From NCBI GenBank assembly GCA_047967505.1, contig CM106541.1: a stretch of 64,000 nt of DNA; one strand, written 5' to 3'. The notes beneath the pieces were generated by a model. The model was not told where the DNA came from. It made no database searches and worked only from the letters and a program-made list of their open reading frames with translations. A program made the position numbers and the translations under genes. Origin of the DNA: Dipteris shenzhenensis (Eukaryota > Polypodiophyta > Polypodiopsida > Gleicheniales). Each line of letters starts with the position of its first letter. Positions within the stretch are counted from its first letter, which is position 1. Positions 42,281 to 53,841 of this stretch are shown piece by piece.

Positions 42281-45200
42281 TTAAACTCTCATTGTCTCAA
42301 CCTTCTTCTCTTCCTCCTGCAAGGGAGCATGTGCATAAATGTTGGACATCAAGACATAAGATGCAGCACCCTGTTCATCCAATTGCACTGCATTTTCAAA
42401 GGCTACTCTTCCAACCTCTACACTACCCCACTTTCGACAAGCACCCAACACCGTCTGCCACACCACAAGATCAGGATCGAAAGGGATCTTCTTCACCATA
42501 GCTACCGCCTCATCTAATTGGCCTGCACGGCCAAAGAGATCAACCATGCCACTATGGTGCTCAATAGTTGGGGTGATGCCATAGTCTCTGGCCATGGCCT
42601 CAAAATAATTCTGGCCCTTATCCACTAGACCCATGTGACTGCAAACAGCAAGGACAATAGATAATGTGATCCCATTTGGCTTTATATCTTCTCCCCTCAT
42701 TTCGTCAAGCATTTGGAAAACCATTCCACTTTCTCCGTGCTGGGCATACCCTTTGATCAGTGCATTCCATGAGAAGGCGTCTCGAGTTCGCATCTTGTCA
42801 AACGCTTCCCGTGCTTCTGCAAGCGAGCCACATTTGGCATACATATCCACCATGGTGTTGCCAACAACAAGATCTCTTTCCAACCCCTTTCCAGCTATCT
42901 CGGCCTGTATTTCTCGGCCCTTGTCTATCGCTCCTATGGTGGCACAAGCTTTCAAACTGCAAGCAAATGTGACAGCATTTGGGGATAGACCCTGCTGTTG
43001 CATCTGTTCAAGACAGTTAAGCGCTTCCTCACCAAGCCCATGCTCAGCGTATCCTGCAATCAGTGCATTCCATGAGGCCCTGTCTTGAACTGACAGCTTG
43101 TCAAACGCTTCCCGTGATTCCACAAACAAGCGACATTTGGCATACATATCTACCAAGGTGGTGCCAACAACAGGATCTCTTTCCAGCTTCTTTCTAGCTA
43201 TCTCGGTGTGTATTTCTCGGCCCTTGTCTATCGCTCCTATACTGGCACAAGCTTTCAAGCTGCAAACAAATGTGACAGCAGATGGAGAGAGACCCTCCAC
43301 TTGCATCTGTTCAAGACAATTAAGGGCTTCCTCGCCAAACCCATGCTGGGCGTATCCTGCAATCAGTACATTCCAGGAGACATCATCTCGAACTGGCAGC
43401 TTGTCAAACGCTTCTCGAGCTTCTGCCAGTGAACTACATTTGGCATACATATCCACCAAGGTATTGCCAACAAAAAGATCTGTTTGCAGACCCTTCCTGG
43501 CTAGCATGGCGTGTATTTCTCGGCCCTTGTCTATTGCTCCTATGGTGCCACAAGCTTTCAAGCTGTAGACAAACGTGACAGCATTTGGAGAGAGACCCTT
43601 CACTTGCATCTGTTCCAGACAATTCAACACTTCCTCACCGAACCCATGCTGGCCATATCCTGAAATCAGTGCATTCCACGAGACCTCATCTTGAACAGGC
43701 AGCTTGTCAAATGCTTCCTGTGCTTCTGCAAGTGAGCCACATTTGGCATACATATCCACCAAGGTGCTTCCAACAGCAAGATCTGTTTCCAGTCCCTTTC
43801 TAGCCATCTCGGTGTGTATTTCTTGGCCATTGTCTATGGATCCTGTGCTCCCACAAGCTTTCAGGATGCAAATGAAAGTCGCGGCATTTGGAGAGACACC
43901 TTCCAGTTGCATCTGTTCAAGACAGTTCATCGCTTCCTCACCAAGCTCATGCTGGACATATCCTAAGATAAGTGCATTCCATGAGACCTCATCTCGAACT
44001 GGTAGCTTGTCAAATGCTTCCTGTCCTTCCACAAGCGAGCCACATTTGGCATACATATCCACCAAGGTGCTGCCAACAGCAAGATCTGTTTCCAGCCCTT
44101 TTCTGGATATCTCGCCATGTATTTGTCGACCCTTATCAATTGCTCCAATGGTACCACAAGCTTTCAGGCTGCAAACAAACGTGACAGTCTTTGGAGAGAG
44201 AACCTCAAGTTGCATCTGTTCAAGACAGTTCAGCACTTCCTCACCAAGCCCATGCTCTGCATATCCTGCGATGAGGGCAGTCCATAAGACCTCGTCTCGA
44301 ACTGGCAGCTTGTCAAACGCTCCCTGTGCTTCTGCAAGCGAGCCACGTTTGGCATACAAATCCACCAAGATGCTGCCAACAGCAAGATCTCTTTCCAGCC
44401 CCTTTGTGGCTATCTCCACGTGTATTTCTCGACCTTTGTCAATTGCTCCTATGCTGACACAAGCTTTCAGGCTGCAAACAAATGTGACAGCATTTGGACA
44501 CAGACCCTCCAGTTGCATCTGTTCAAGACAGTTCAGCGCTTTCTCACCAAGCCCATGCTCAGTATATCCTGCAATCAGTGCATTCCATGAGACTTCATCT
44601 CGAATTAGCAGCTTCTCAAACGCTTCCTGTGCTTCTGCAAGCGAGCCACATTTTGCATACATATCCACCAAGGTGCTTGCAACAGCAAGATCTTGTTCCA
44701 GACCCTCACTGGCTATCTTGGCATGAATTTCGCGACCCTTGTCTATCGCTCCTATATTGCCACAAGCTTTCAGGCTGCAAAAAAATGTTATAGCATTTGG
44801 AGACAGACCCTCCAGTTGCATCTGTTCAAGACAGTTCCACACTTTCTCACCAAGCCCATGCTCAGCATATCCTGCCATCAGTGCATTCCAAGAGACCTGG
44901 TCTCGAACTGGCAGCATATCAAAAGCTTCCCGTGCTTCCACTAGCGAGCCACATTTGGCATACATATCCACTAAGGTGTTGCCGACAGCAAGATCAGTTT
45001 CCAGGCTCTTTCTGGCTACCTCACCATGTATTTCTCGGCCCTTGTGTATCGCTCCTATGCTGCCACAAGCTTTCAAACTTATAACAAATGTGACAGCATC
45101 TTGAGAGAGACACTCCAGTTGCATCTGTTGGAGACAGTTCAGCGCTTCCTCACCAAATCCTTGCTCAGCATACCCTGCTATCAGCGCATTCCAGGAGACC

Positions 45201-46237
45201 TGGTCTCGAACTGGCAGCTTGTCAAAGGCTTCTTGTGCTTCCCCAAGAGCACCACATTTGGCATACATATCCACCAAGGTGGTGCCAACAAGAAGATCTC
45301 TTTCCAGCCCCTTTCTTAATATCTCGGAGTGCATTTCTCGGCCCTTGTCTATCGCTCCTATGCTGCCACAAGCTGTCAAGCTGCAGACGAATGTGACTGC
45401 ATTTGGAGTGAGATCCTCCAATTGCATCTGTTCGAGACAGTTGAGCGCTTCCTCACCAAGCCCATGCTCAGCATACCCTGCGATCAATGCCGTCCACAAG
45501 ACCTCATCTCGGACTGGAACCTTGTCAAACGCTTCCTGTGCTTCCGCAAGTGAGCCACACTTACCATACATATCCACCAAGGTGCTGCCAACAAAAATAT
45601 CCTTTTCCAGCCCCTTCCTGGCTAGCTCAGCATGTATTTGTCGACCTTTTTCTGCATCTCTCAGCCTAGCGCAAGCTTTCAGTACTGTAACCAAGGTATA
45701 CTTGCTAGGGTGTACAAAATCCTCTTGCATTTTCTGATAAAGGCTGAGAGCATACTTTGACTCCCCAAATTCGATATAACCCCAGATGAGAGAATTCCAT
45801 GAATACTCGTTCTGATGAACCAATTTGTTAAAAACCTGCTGGGCATCCCTCATGCTTCCAGCTTGCACCAACATTGGGACGACGTAGTTCCCAAGAGCTC
45901 TATGATCTTCCAGCCCATTTTTGCACAGATAGGCGTACAAGCGCTTGGTATAGGCAAGATTCTTCTTCGTTCTACACTTATGAGAGATGCATGTAAGGTT
46001 CTGAACTGAAGGCGGCTGGGGCATCCGTTCAATAGATACGAGTGCCTCCTCTAAGCTGAGCGTTTCCCAGCCACTCTTCTCGTGCAGTTCTATTGCATTG
46101 ACCTTAACTCCAGGCTTGCCACACTCCACCATGTCACGCTCTTGCGCCTGACCAAAGGATAGATTGGGCTTTTTCTGTTGCATGGCTTTAATCCAACCTG
46201 GATTGTACCATCCGTCTATCCTTAGTGACTCCTTCAT
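42281..46237 (-). CDS. Giant PLS-class PPR protein, 1318 aa
   Basis: Largest of the three paralogues. Layout: N-terminus 1-57; L/S/P/L motifs to 213; nine S-P-L modules of exactly 101 residues (214-1122); S (1123-1153), P2 (1154-1188), L2 (1189-1224), S2 (1225-1256, HHSGMVDLFGRAGQ), E1 (1257-1290) and E2 (1291-1318). It has five more modules than its relatives, so it grew by tandem duplication of 303-bp units. Recognition residues differ between modules. It would bind single-stranded organelle RNA; E+ and DYW are lost by frameshift, so any editing would need a partner. The frame is open over almost 4 kb, which argues for past or present selection. The start Met is at the head of the conserved N-terminus. 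Confidence 0.82.
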   Translation of the reverse strand: MKESLRIDGWYNPGWIKAMQQKKPNLSFGQAQERDMVECGKPGVKVNAIELHEKSGWETLSLEEALVSIERMPQPPSVQNLTCISHKCRTKKNLAYTKRLYAYLCKNGLEDHRALGNYVVPMLVQAGSMRDAQQVFNKLVHQNEYSWNSLIWGYIEFGESKYALSLYQKMQEDFVHPSKYTLVTVLKACARLRDAEKGRQIHAELARKGLEKDIFVGSTLVDMYGKCGSLAEAQEAFDKVPVRDEVLWTALIAGYAEHGLGEEALNCLEQMQLEDLTPNAVTFVCSLTACGSIGAIDKGREMHSEILRKGLERDLLVGTTLVDMYAKCGALGEAQEAFDKLPVRDQVSWNALIAGYAEQGFGEEALNCLQQMQLECLSQDAVTFVISLKACGSIGAIHKGREIHGEVARKSLETDLAVGNTLVDMYAKCGSLVEAREAFDMLPVRDQVSWNALMAGYAEHGLGEKVWNCLEQMQLEGLSPNAITFFCSLKACGNIGAIDKGREIHAKIASEGLEQDLAVASTLVDMYAKCGSLAEAQEAFEKLLIRDEVSWNALIAGYTEHGLGEKALNCLEQMQLEGLCPNAVTFVCSLKACVSIGAIDKGREIHVEIATKGLERDLAVGSILVDLYAKRGSLAEAQGAFDKLPVRDEVLWTALIAGYAEHGLGEEVLNCLEQMQLEVLSPKTVTFVCSLKACGTIGAIDKGRQIHGEISRKGLETDLAVGSTLVDMYAKCGSLVEGQEAFDKLPVRDEVSWNALILGYVQHELGEEAMNCLEQMQLEGVSPNAATFICILKACGSTGSIDNGQEIHTEMARKGLETDLAVGSTLVDMYAKCGSLAEAQEAFDKLPVQDEVSWNALISGYGQHGFGEEVLNCLEQMQVKGLSPNAVTFVYSLKACGTIGAIDKGREIHAMLARKGLQTDLFVGNTLVDMYAKCSSLAEAREAFDKLPVRDDVSWNVLIAGYAQHGFGEEALNCLEQMQVEGLSPSAVTFVCSLKACASIGAIDKGREIHTEIARKKLERDPVVGTTLVDMYAKCRLFVESREAFDKLSVQDRASWNALIAGYAEHGLGEEALNCLEQMQQQGLSPNAVTFACSLKACATIGAIDKGREIQAEIAGKGLERDLVVGNTMVDMYAKCGSLAEAREAFDKMRTRDAFSWNALIKGYAQHGESGMVFQMLDEMRGEDIKPNGITLSIVLAVCSHMGLVDKGQNYFEAMARDYGITPTIEHHSGMVDLFGRAGQLDEAVAMVKKIPFDPDLVVWQTVLGACRKWGSVEVGRVAFENAVQLDEQGAASYVLMSNIYAHAPLQEEEKKVETMRV
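42872..45598 (-). repeat. Nine in-frame tandem 303-bp units within the PPR gene
   Basis: The units encode residues 214-1122. Each has L.VG(N/T/S)TLVDMYAKCGSLAEA, then SWNALIAGYAEHGLGEEALN, then KACG.IGAIDKGREIH. All nine have identical length. The antisense strand is also open in part because of this periodicity. Confidence 0.85.
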
Positions 46238-46800
46238 TATCTTATGCTTGAAGTCTGGAGATCTTGGGTCTTTCTGTTATTAAGATTAACAAGAGAGTTG
46301 TAAGACTAGCTAATGTACAGATTTACCTGTGCAAATCATTCAGATTCGTCGCACGCTTACTTTTCTCTCTCGGTGGTTCCACCACTGGGAGGGATTCGTG
46401 AAGCATGCCTTCCATAAGCGCTCGGTCTCTGACCTATCTGCGAAGCATGAACCAATTGCCAGCAGTGGTAAGAAAAAGAGGGTTTTCCCCAATCGTTAAA
46501 AAGGACAGCCCTCCTTATCCGGTTGTATAACTAAATTACCCATGTGAGGACGAAGGGGCAGTACCTGACTGCGAACATTCCTCCACCACCGCGTCACTGT
46601 CCTGGGGGGAAACCAGTGGAAAACGATGGATGGATTGCCTACCCAGATGAGCAGCCAACCAGCAGGATTGTGGATCGGGTGGGTGATGCAACTGAGCGAA
46701 GACAGGGCAGCGTCTTTTGGGTGCAGTGGCGTCGAACGAATGACAAGGATCGCTGCCTCCTGTTGTATAAATGTTCATCATCATCATGGCGAGAAGAACG
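46238..46800 (-). promoter_or_regulatory. 5' flank shared with the PPR gene at 7837-10488
   Basis: It aligns with 10489-11085. The alignment ends near CATCATCATGGCGAGAAG (46780-46797), which matches CATCATACAATGGCGGGAAG in the other copy. The duplication therefore included leader and possibly promoter. Confidence 0.55.
46438..46564 (-). other. Candidate leader intron of the large PPR gene
   Basis: Donor TCAG|GTACTGCC and acceptor GCTTCGCAG on the minus strand, 127 nt apart, at the places aligned with the 10745-10879 pair. Confidence 0.35.
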
Positions 46801-46975
46801 CGAGAAACTCTGCAAAGCGCAGGGGATACAAAGTAAATTGGCAACTCAAGCGTTACTAAAGAATGGAAGAGAGGCTCATTATAAGGAACTGGGATTATCG
46901 TGCACCTTAGGCTGCATGAGAGGTTGACCAGGGGAGGCTTGATTAGAGGAGGCATAGTGTATCTAGCTAGGTGCG

Positions 46976-47069
46976 GCTAACTCTTGTGTTGATCGCCCCA
47001 GTGTGTCGTGTTTCGCATCACCTAACTCTTGTGTTGATCGCCAATATGTGTCGTGTTTCGCATCACCTG
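46976..47069. repeat. Tandem duplication, about 47-bp unit
   Basis: CTAACTCTTGTGTTGATCGCC followed by a GTGTCGTGTTTCGCATCAC block occurs twice. Nothing else is recognised between 46800 and 47640. Confidence 0.75.
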
Positions 47070-47639
47070 GTGGTCATCAGGCTGCTTGCTTATTTCACCA
47101 CCCTCTGATTGATGTAGCAGTTAGAGGAGATGGAGTAGACCAATCATATAGCAGTTGCCATGGACTGGGGTGGCCTTCATCAGACCAACACAAATCTCTT
47201 TTCTGTCAAGTCGGGCTCGTCCCTTCTATTGGGCCAACTAGGACTCACACCGCCTTTTGGGTGGTGTGAACCTAGCCTTAGGCGGTGCCTACGTGAGTTG
47301 GCTGCCGCGTTCAAATCCAATCCATACAGCAGGACTTGAACTCACAAGTAGCGTGGGTTCCGGGCATATATGTCCCTTATGATCTTTTTAGCACTTCAAT
47401 GCTCTACAGACACTTCTGGAAAAAAGTGTCCTCCCAATCGATTTTGGACACTCATCCCATGCCCATGCCTCGATTCACTCCTTTCTATTCTTAACCCGCA
47501 TGTTGCATGCTCTTGTTTGATTCTTCTACGAGGAGCAAAACTGGGCTTCTAGCTATCATAGCTATCATAGATTTACCACTTCTCCTCCTCAGATGCCCTA
47601 TGAACCACCCTATCCTATAAGAGTCTCTTGAAAAGAGGG

Positions 47640-48300
47640 CTTCACATTGTCGTAAGTAGAGCTCCCATGTTCTCTTTGTATCTTGATGTTGTAAGTTGAG
47701 CTGACATTGTTGTAAGGAGCTTGTAAGTAGAGCTACCATTTCTCTTTGTGTCTTGATGCAAGCGCCAGATGTTTTACAAGGTAAAGGGGAGAAGTAGGAG
47801 AGGATGAGAGGTAGGCAATATGAGATCCGCCTTATGGTTCTAAGCATTTATAAAGAGAGAGAGAGAGAGAGGGGGGGGGGAGCGGTTGGCCCTCCTTCTA
47901 AAGGTGAATGTATAAAAGGCCAACTGTTTGACTTTGGTCTTCATTGTGTATTGCAACCCTTGGGAATACAACTCTCTTCATTGTGTATTGCAACCCTTGG
48001 GAATACAACTCTCTCATTCTCTCCATTGTTGTCTTCTTGCTTCTCCATTGCATGTTGCCTTGTGATTGCCACTCTCCCCCTCTTTTCCATACTCCCTTCC
48101 CTCCCTTCTCTTCCCTTCCTCTCTCCCTCCCCCTTCTTTTCTCTTGTGGAATCACATTGTCACAATCCGTTAGGTACTTGCGTGACACAAGTGATAGGTT
48201 CTCATTTGCAAAGCTCTCACACAGCATTGTTCGAGAGAGGAGTCCCCGTCGGCATTCCTTCAAGATCCCCATGACACATGGAGTCACTGTCAGAGTACAT
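47640..48300 (+). repeat. Probable LTR with promoter; left end uncertain
   Basis: It stands before a tRNA-Asp type primer site. It has an AG microsatellite with poly-G (47853-47880), a TATA box (TATAAAAG, 47911-47918) and a 37-bp tandem duplication (TTCATTGTGTATTGCAACCC, about 47940-48013). The pyrimidine-rich part to 48140 is typical of R/U5. The left boundary is a guess. Confidence 0.5.
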
Positions 48301-48305
48301 ATTTT

Positions 48306-48323
48306 TGGCACCGCTGTCGGGGA
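48306..48323 (+). promoter_or_regulatory. Primer binding site, tRNA-Asp type
   Basis: TGGCACCGCTGTCGGGGA differs at three places from TGGCGCCGTTGCCGGGGA, the primer site of Athila/Tat gypsy elements. Confidence 0.65.
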
Positions 48324-50450
48324 GTTCGAGGTATGCTTTTGCAATGCATAAGCCTTCTTTTGTTAACCATCCATTGCTCATTGTTTCTAGCTTAGCTAGG
48401 AGCTTTGATAGTGGAGTATAGGTGAAGTGTGCGTGGATATTGACTGTGAAAAAGAAGAAGTTGACTTTTTTCAGTTTTTCAAACATTTTGATTAGATTAG
48501 AGCTTGTTTTTTGTTGTTCTTTGGTGTTGGTTCATAGGAATAGGTAGTAGAGGTGATTGCTAAGGGTTGTATGCAGTTAAACATCACTAAAAACACTAAG
48601 AAATGAAGTTTCAGGCAGATTTAGAAGTGGTATGAGTGTGTTGACAACCACCCTTTTGGAAAACATCTCATTTAGCAATTTTAAGTTGTTGATTTTTGTT
48701 ATTTTTTAATTTGAGTAAGTAGAATTGGTAGAGTAGCATCCCCATAGATTACAAACCTTGCACAAAAACTCAGTAATTTGCAAGAATCACCAAAAACCAG
48801 TCAGCGACGACGGAGCCAGACTGTGTCATTGCGTTAAGCCTAACGCAGCAACTACATGAAGCCGCCACGTTAATAATGCAGCGATCCGCTACTTTAATTG
48901 CTGTCAGATATTAATGCAACGGCCATCGAGTCACTATGATAGAAGTTGCTACTTTAAGCCTTAACACTTTGCCTCCAAGGTTGTTGCTATAACTCAATCG
49001 TCGCTTTATTAAGTCGATGCTATATTGAAGTCATAGCATTAAGGCGTCGCTACTTTAAGGATAATGCAATGCAACGACCTAGTAATGCAATGACCTAGGA
49101 GTCGCTGCTTTAAGGCTAACGCAGTGACTTGCTGCTTTAAGGCTAGAAATGCATAATGACTGAAACTGACTGGAGTAGCTTGGCAGAGTGACCAACTCAT
49201 GCACTTGAGGTCTAGTAGACTGCTACGATTTGACTCAGATCTAGAGGATAGCACCTCTACTAATATTCTACCCATCCCATTGAACATCGTAGTGTCAATT
49301 CCTTTCGAGATCTCGACCTTAAACTAAGTGTTAAAATATATGCATAGTGTGCTTCTACCATACGTGTATGTGTCTAATGGTATGATACTTTGTAGAGGCC
49401 TTAATGTGTATGTGTTTTATGGGTATGATACTTTGCAGTGGTGTTAATGTGAGTGATATCCATGGCCATCATTTGAGTAATTGAGCATGCATATTTATTA
49501 TTTTTAACCATACACCATGTATATTGTGTCAAAATATGCACCTGTAGGCTTCTACCATATGTATATGTGTCCAATGGGTACGACGTTTTGCAGAGGATGT
49601 AATGTGAGTAAAAATGTTCATCGAAATGTTACAAATATGGATTTAAAACCCTAAATGTTGATAAAGGTGTTGATGTTTACAAGTCTTATAACAATTCATA
49701 TTTCGACCTTGACATATTTTACAGAGTTTTTTCAACGCTTTTTAAAATTTCCATAGATGCTATTATGGGGACCCCTATTTGTACGTTTATTTTAGATTTA
49801 GGCTATTTTTTTCTGAACTATGTGTGCTTTTGTTGTGCTTCCATAATGAATGGGTGTTTGGGGTTACAAAAAGAGACTAGTGATTATTTCATGATACTTG
49901 TCTATATCTTTTCACCACCATCTTTTTCATTTGAGTTGCATGCATCAAGTCACTAATGTTTTGGTCATTTGTTATATAACCTCAAGATCAGTGACCATGC
50001 ATGGGAGCCCTCTATATTCCTGAAAGAATACCACATGCTTGTGCATGGTGCAAAGGTGCAATAATTAGACAATGCACTATAGCCATGATGCATATTCAAG
50101 ATTATGGTTGCTTCTAACCTCCACCTCTTGTTGCTCTAAATGAGGAGCTATGAAACCATGATCCTTTCTCTTCAATAACATTTGGTATCATAAATTTATT
50201 TGCTTTTTCACCCATCATCTCTCATTCATAGAGACAGGAGATAATACTATAGGCACTATGCATGAGTGTGTTATGCAACATTCTCCCCATGTATCCTAGG
50301 TACCAGTGAATCATGAATGTGTTATAAGGGAGGAGCATGCAAACAAAAGGAGGCAATCCCCTTTGCATGGATGATGCTATGAAATGTGCATTGAATGAAG
50401 GAGACACTAATGTGGTAATTCAAGATTTGTTTTGTGCATACATTGACTCA
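48324..50450. other. No gene; tandem-repeat-like blocks
   Basis: 48810-49150 has degenerate GTCGCTACTTTAAGGCTAACGCAATGAC words and a perfect stem TGCGTTA/TAACGCA (48830-48847). 49330-49610 repeats CTTCTACCATA(C/T)GT(G/A)TATGTGTC and GGGTA(T/C)GA(T/C)(A/G) words. These could be leader of the LTR element or subterminal repeats of the transposon that follows. Confidence 0.4.
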
Positions 50451-51990
50451 CCTTCCATAGAGGTGAAGAGATTCATATGAGGATGAGATAGTAATCAATG
50501 ACAAAGAAGTTTCCATGAGTTTCAAGGAGGAGAGATTGCAAGTAGAGGCAACCTTGAAGGGGCAATCCAATCTCATCATTCAACCATTCTATTGAATGTA
50601 AATTTTCAAGCAAGTTATGGATGCTTGGACACAAGTGTGACTGCCCTCTCTCACGAAGTTCCTATAGATCATATATATGCTATGCTTGTGCATTTGACTA
50701 CCAAGCCTTCTTCAAATGTTCTTATCAAATTTTCTGTACAGTCTACTTCAGATATTTCTCCCAACTGAAAATACCATCCCATTATCTAGAAAGGAGGCAA
50801 AGAAAAATTTAATTGCATGTGAATGGAGTATAACTCTATTTAAGCATGTTCTAATTATTGCTTCCTTTTTCAAGATCCATGTGAGCACGCTAGAGTTTGT
50901 CCAAACTATGGTGAATCACACTATAAGGAATACACACAAGGTTTTACAACACATGTATCCTAGCACACATAAAACATATGTTTTGTGCATCATTGGATCA
51001 ACCTATGGGCTGGCATACCCAAAACCATTCCATGTTGGAACATTAAGGATTCCAACTAATGAGGAGGTGACAAAAGGCATGGAGACATGTGGAGGAAAAG
51101 TAGGTAGAATTCAAGGACATCCTTGTCATGTATGGCTTGGATTGGCAATGGATGGCATGAATCCATTCGGTCATCAATCCACATCTTGGTCTACTTGGCC
51201 AGTGGAAGTGGTGAAATACAATATTTCTCCATGGGTCACTATAAAGAAAGCGCATATGATGCTAACACTTTTTGTCCCAAGGAAGCATAAGGTAAATAAA
51301 ATGGATGTGCATATCATTCGTTTGGTGGAGGAGTTCCAAACTTTGTGAAATTGCTTTCAAGTCTATGATATCTCAAGGCCATTTAACCAATGAATCTTCA
51401 ATTTTAATGTGGACTACTATGCACAGTTATCCCAACTTGCATGATTGCTCAAGTACACATTACAACACATGATGGCTTTCGTTTTCAACTCAATGATTTT
51501 AGATGTCCTAAAATGACTTGTGTTTGTCATTTTCAGGTCTCGATATTTTGCTTGCCCTTTGTGTGGAAATAGTTTGCATAGTCACCACCCCAAATGCTAC
51601 GTAAGTTTGTGTATGAAAACCATCTTCCCATGGATCACCCATAACGTTTGCATCCAAAATTTGGTAGCTTTGAGGCATTTAATATTCCTCCAATAATGAA
51701 ACTCAAGAATCGGTTGTGACTTTGGATGGAACCTGGTATCCTGACACCTCCACCTAACATGAATTGACTGGAAGCATGTGAAAATCACACATATTTTGGA
51801 TCTAATAAATATATTTAAAAATGTGGCTAGTGGTCTATGTAGGCATAAGATTGGGTGATAGATGGACTCATTGAAAGCCAATGAAGACCTGAAGAAGATG
51901 GGAATGAAGAGGATCTTGTGGCCAACAACAACAGATGGCAAGGTGTTGTTACCAAAGGCACCAAGATTGTCATCTATCACGGCCAATAAA
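50450..51990 (+). pseudogene. CACTA (En/Spm) transposase of the TNP2 family, degenerate
   Basis: Landmarks in order: a weak N-terminal LPTENTIPLSRKEAKKNLIA block (SYYEAKK in relatives) near 50760-50815, then WLGLAMDGMNPFGHQS (51130-51178), STWPVEVVKYNISPWV and HMMLTLFVPRKHK, and IIRLVEEFQTL to the stop at 51346-51348. Past it, other frames give LMWTTMHSYPN, RYFACPLCGNSLHSHHPKC, ENHLPMDHP and KFGSFEAFNIPP. These follow TNP2 order. The protein would bind and cut the CACTA ends; stops and shifts make it inactive. Terminal CACTA repeats were not found. Confidence 0.7.
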
Positions 51991-52170
51991 TGCCAAGATT
52001 TCTAGATCACCAGTATGAAAACCCTAATAGGTATATGAATTCCATGAATGCTACCCTTATAGTAGAGGGGAAACTTAGCTATCTCAAGTCCCATGATTGA
52101 CACAAGCTATTGCAAGTTTTTAATATTTTATTTTAGGCTTATGCTTACATTTGCATTTACATTGGGTTCA

Positions 52171-53082
52171 TAATTGTTGATATTGACAATAGAATTCATG
52201 TACTCTCAATTTCTTTACATGGCTATTTACTAAAGACGTCAAAACTGCCACCGATAAATTATGTGCTGTTGTGAGGTATGTTGTCAAAGTTGTATGGTAT
52301 ATAATACTATCCATTTAGAGGACTCTTTTCACCTACATTAGCTATTCCATTTTTTTGAATCTAGGTGGATAGACTTAAAATAAATAAAGAATATTCCATC
52401 AATTTGATAGAGGATATTATGGATATCCAATTGCATATAATCATGTACCTAGTGGAAGAAGCTACTTACATAGGACTATGCGTTGTCGATGGATTTTTTT
52501 TGGAAAGATACATGAAGGTATTGAAAGGGTATGTAAGCTAAGAATCAAGATTAGAGGGTAGCATGGAAGAATAATGGCTTGTGCAAGAGTCAATGTTCTA
52601 TATTACTTAGTTTTAAGTGTAATAATTGTTGATATTGACAAGAGAATTCGTGTACTCTCAATTTCTTTACATGGCTATTTACTAAAGATGTCAAAACTAC
52701 TACCGATAAATTATGTGCTTTTGTGAGGTATGTTGTCAAAGTTGTATGGTATATAATATTATTATCCATGTAGAGGACTCTTTTCACCTACATTAGCTAA
52801 TCCATTTCTTTTGAATCTAGGTGGATAGACTTAAAATAAATAAAAAATATTCCATCAAGTTGATGAGGATATTATGGATATCCAATTGCATTTAATCATG
52901 TACCTAGTGGAAGAAGCTACTTACATAGGACTATGCGTTGTCAATGGATTTTTTTTTGAAAGATACATGAAGGTATTGAAAGGGTATGTAAGACAAGAAT
53001 CAAGATTAGAGGGTAGCATGGAAGAATGATGGCTTGTGCAAGAGTTAATGTTCTATATTACTTAGTTTTAAGTGTAATTGAA
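52171..53082. repeat. 452-bp tandem duplication
   Basis: TAATTGTTGATATTGACAA at 52171 returns at 52623, and both copies run to AGTTTTAAGTGTAA with scattered substitutions and small gaps. No coding function is seen. Confidence 0.85.
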
Positions 53083-53841
53083 TCCATCTATGCTTTGAAT
53101 TCGGGATGAAAGAGATGATCCAAGGGGGGAGGGAGATATTGCACAAGGGATGGGGAGGCAAAGATAGATCATTGTGTCCTTGAAATTAAAATTCAACACC
53201 TTTTCTTGGTAAAATTGTAAAGAAACACTACTACCATTAGCCACTTTTTTGACACTATTAATCGATGGTTATTACTTAATATTTTGGTGAAAATGAAATC
53301 GGTCAATATTTCTGCCAAAATGATGTAACATCACAATTTTTGTTGATATTTCTATCGATATTATTGTTGATATTAGTATAGTTTCTAGAAGAAAGCATTT
53401 GATGTTGCCGTTGATATTAGTATTGCCATAATAAAACACAGTGTCAATAATCAAATTTGGAGAAGTCTGGACAAGAAGAGGTTTCACCCTACTCTTTTGC
53501 AATAATGAAATCAAATTCAAATGATTTCACAACCAAAAATATATTTTATCAATGTTGTCCTCTGTCCTTTGATTAAAGCCTCACATGAATCTTCATTGTG
53601 AGATTCCTGCTCATCCTCTTGATCAGGTCTTGCAAATCTCCAGCATGTAGATCGAGGTCTCCAAAATCAGTGTTTGAGCAACCCTATGAGGAACTCAAAC
53701 TATCTTCACGTTCTGACAAATTGTGATTGAAATTGTGAGATTCAAAAATTAAAAGCAATATATTGTTATTTTCGTATTGTGAAATTCAGAAATGAAAAGC
53801 AATATACTTGTTGTCTAATGTGTGAAGTTAAGACTGTCAGG
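53083..53841. other. No recognisable gene
   Basis: AT-rich. TTGATATT(A/T/G) words recur at 53270-53430. GTGA(G/A)ATTCA(A/G)AAAT(T/G)AAAAGCAATATA occurs twice at 53735-53810. Confidence 0.4.

Noticed and set aside
47283-47345. tRNA- or SINE-like B-box (GTTCAAATCC)
   Set aside because: No matching A-box at proper spacing, no cloverleaf, and no poly-A/T tail were found.
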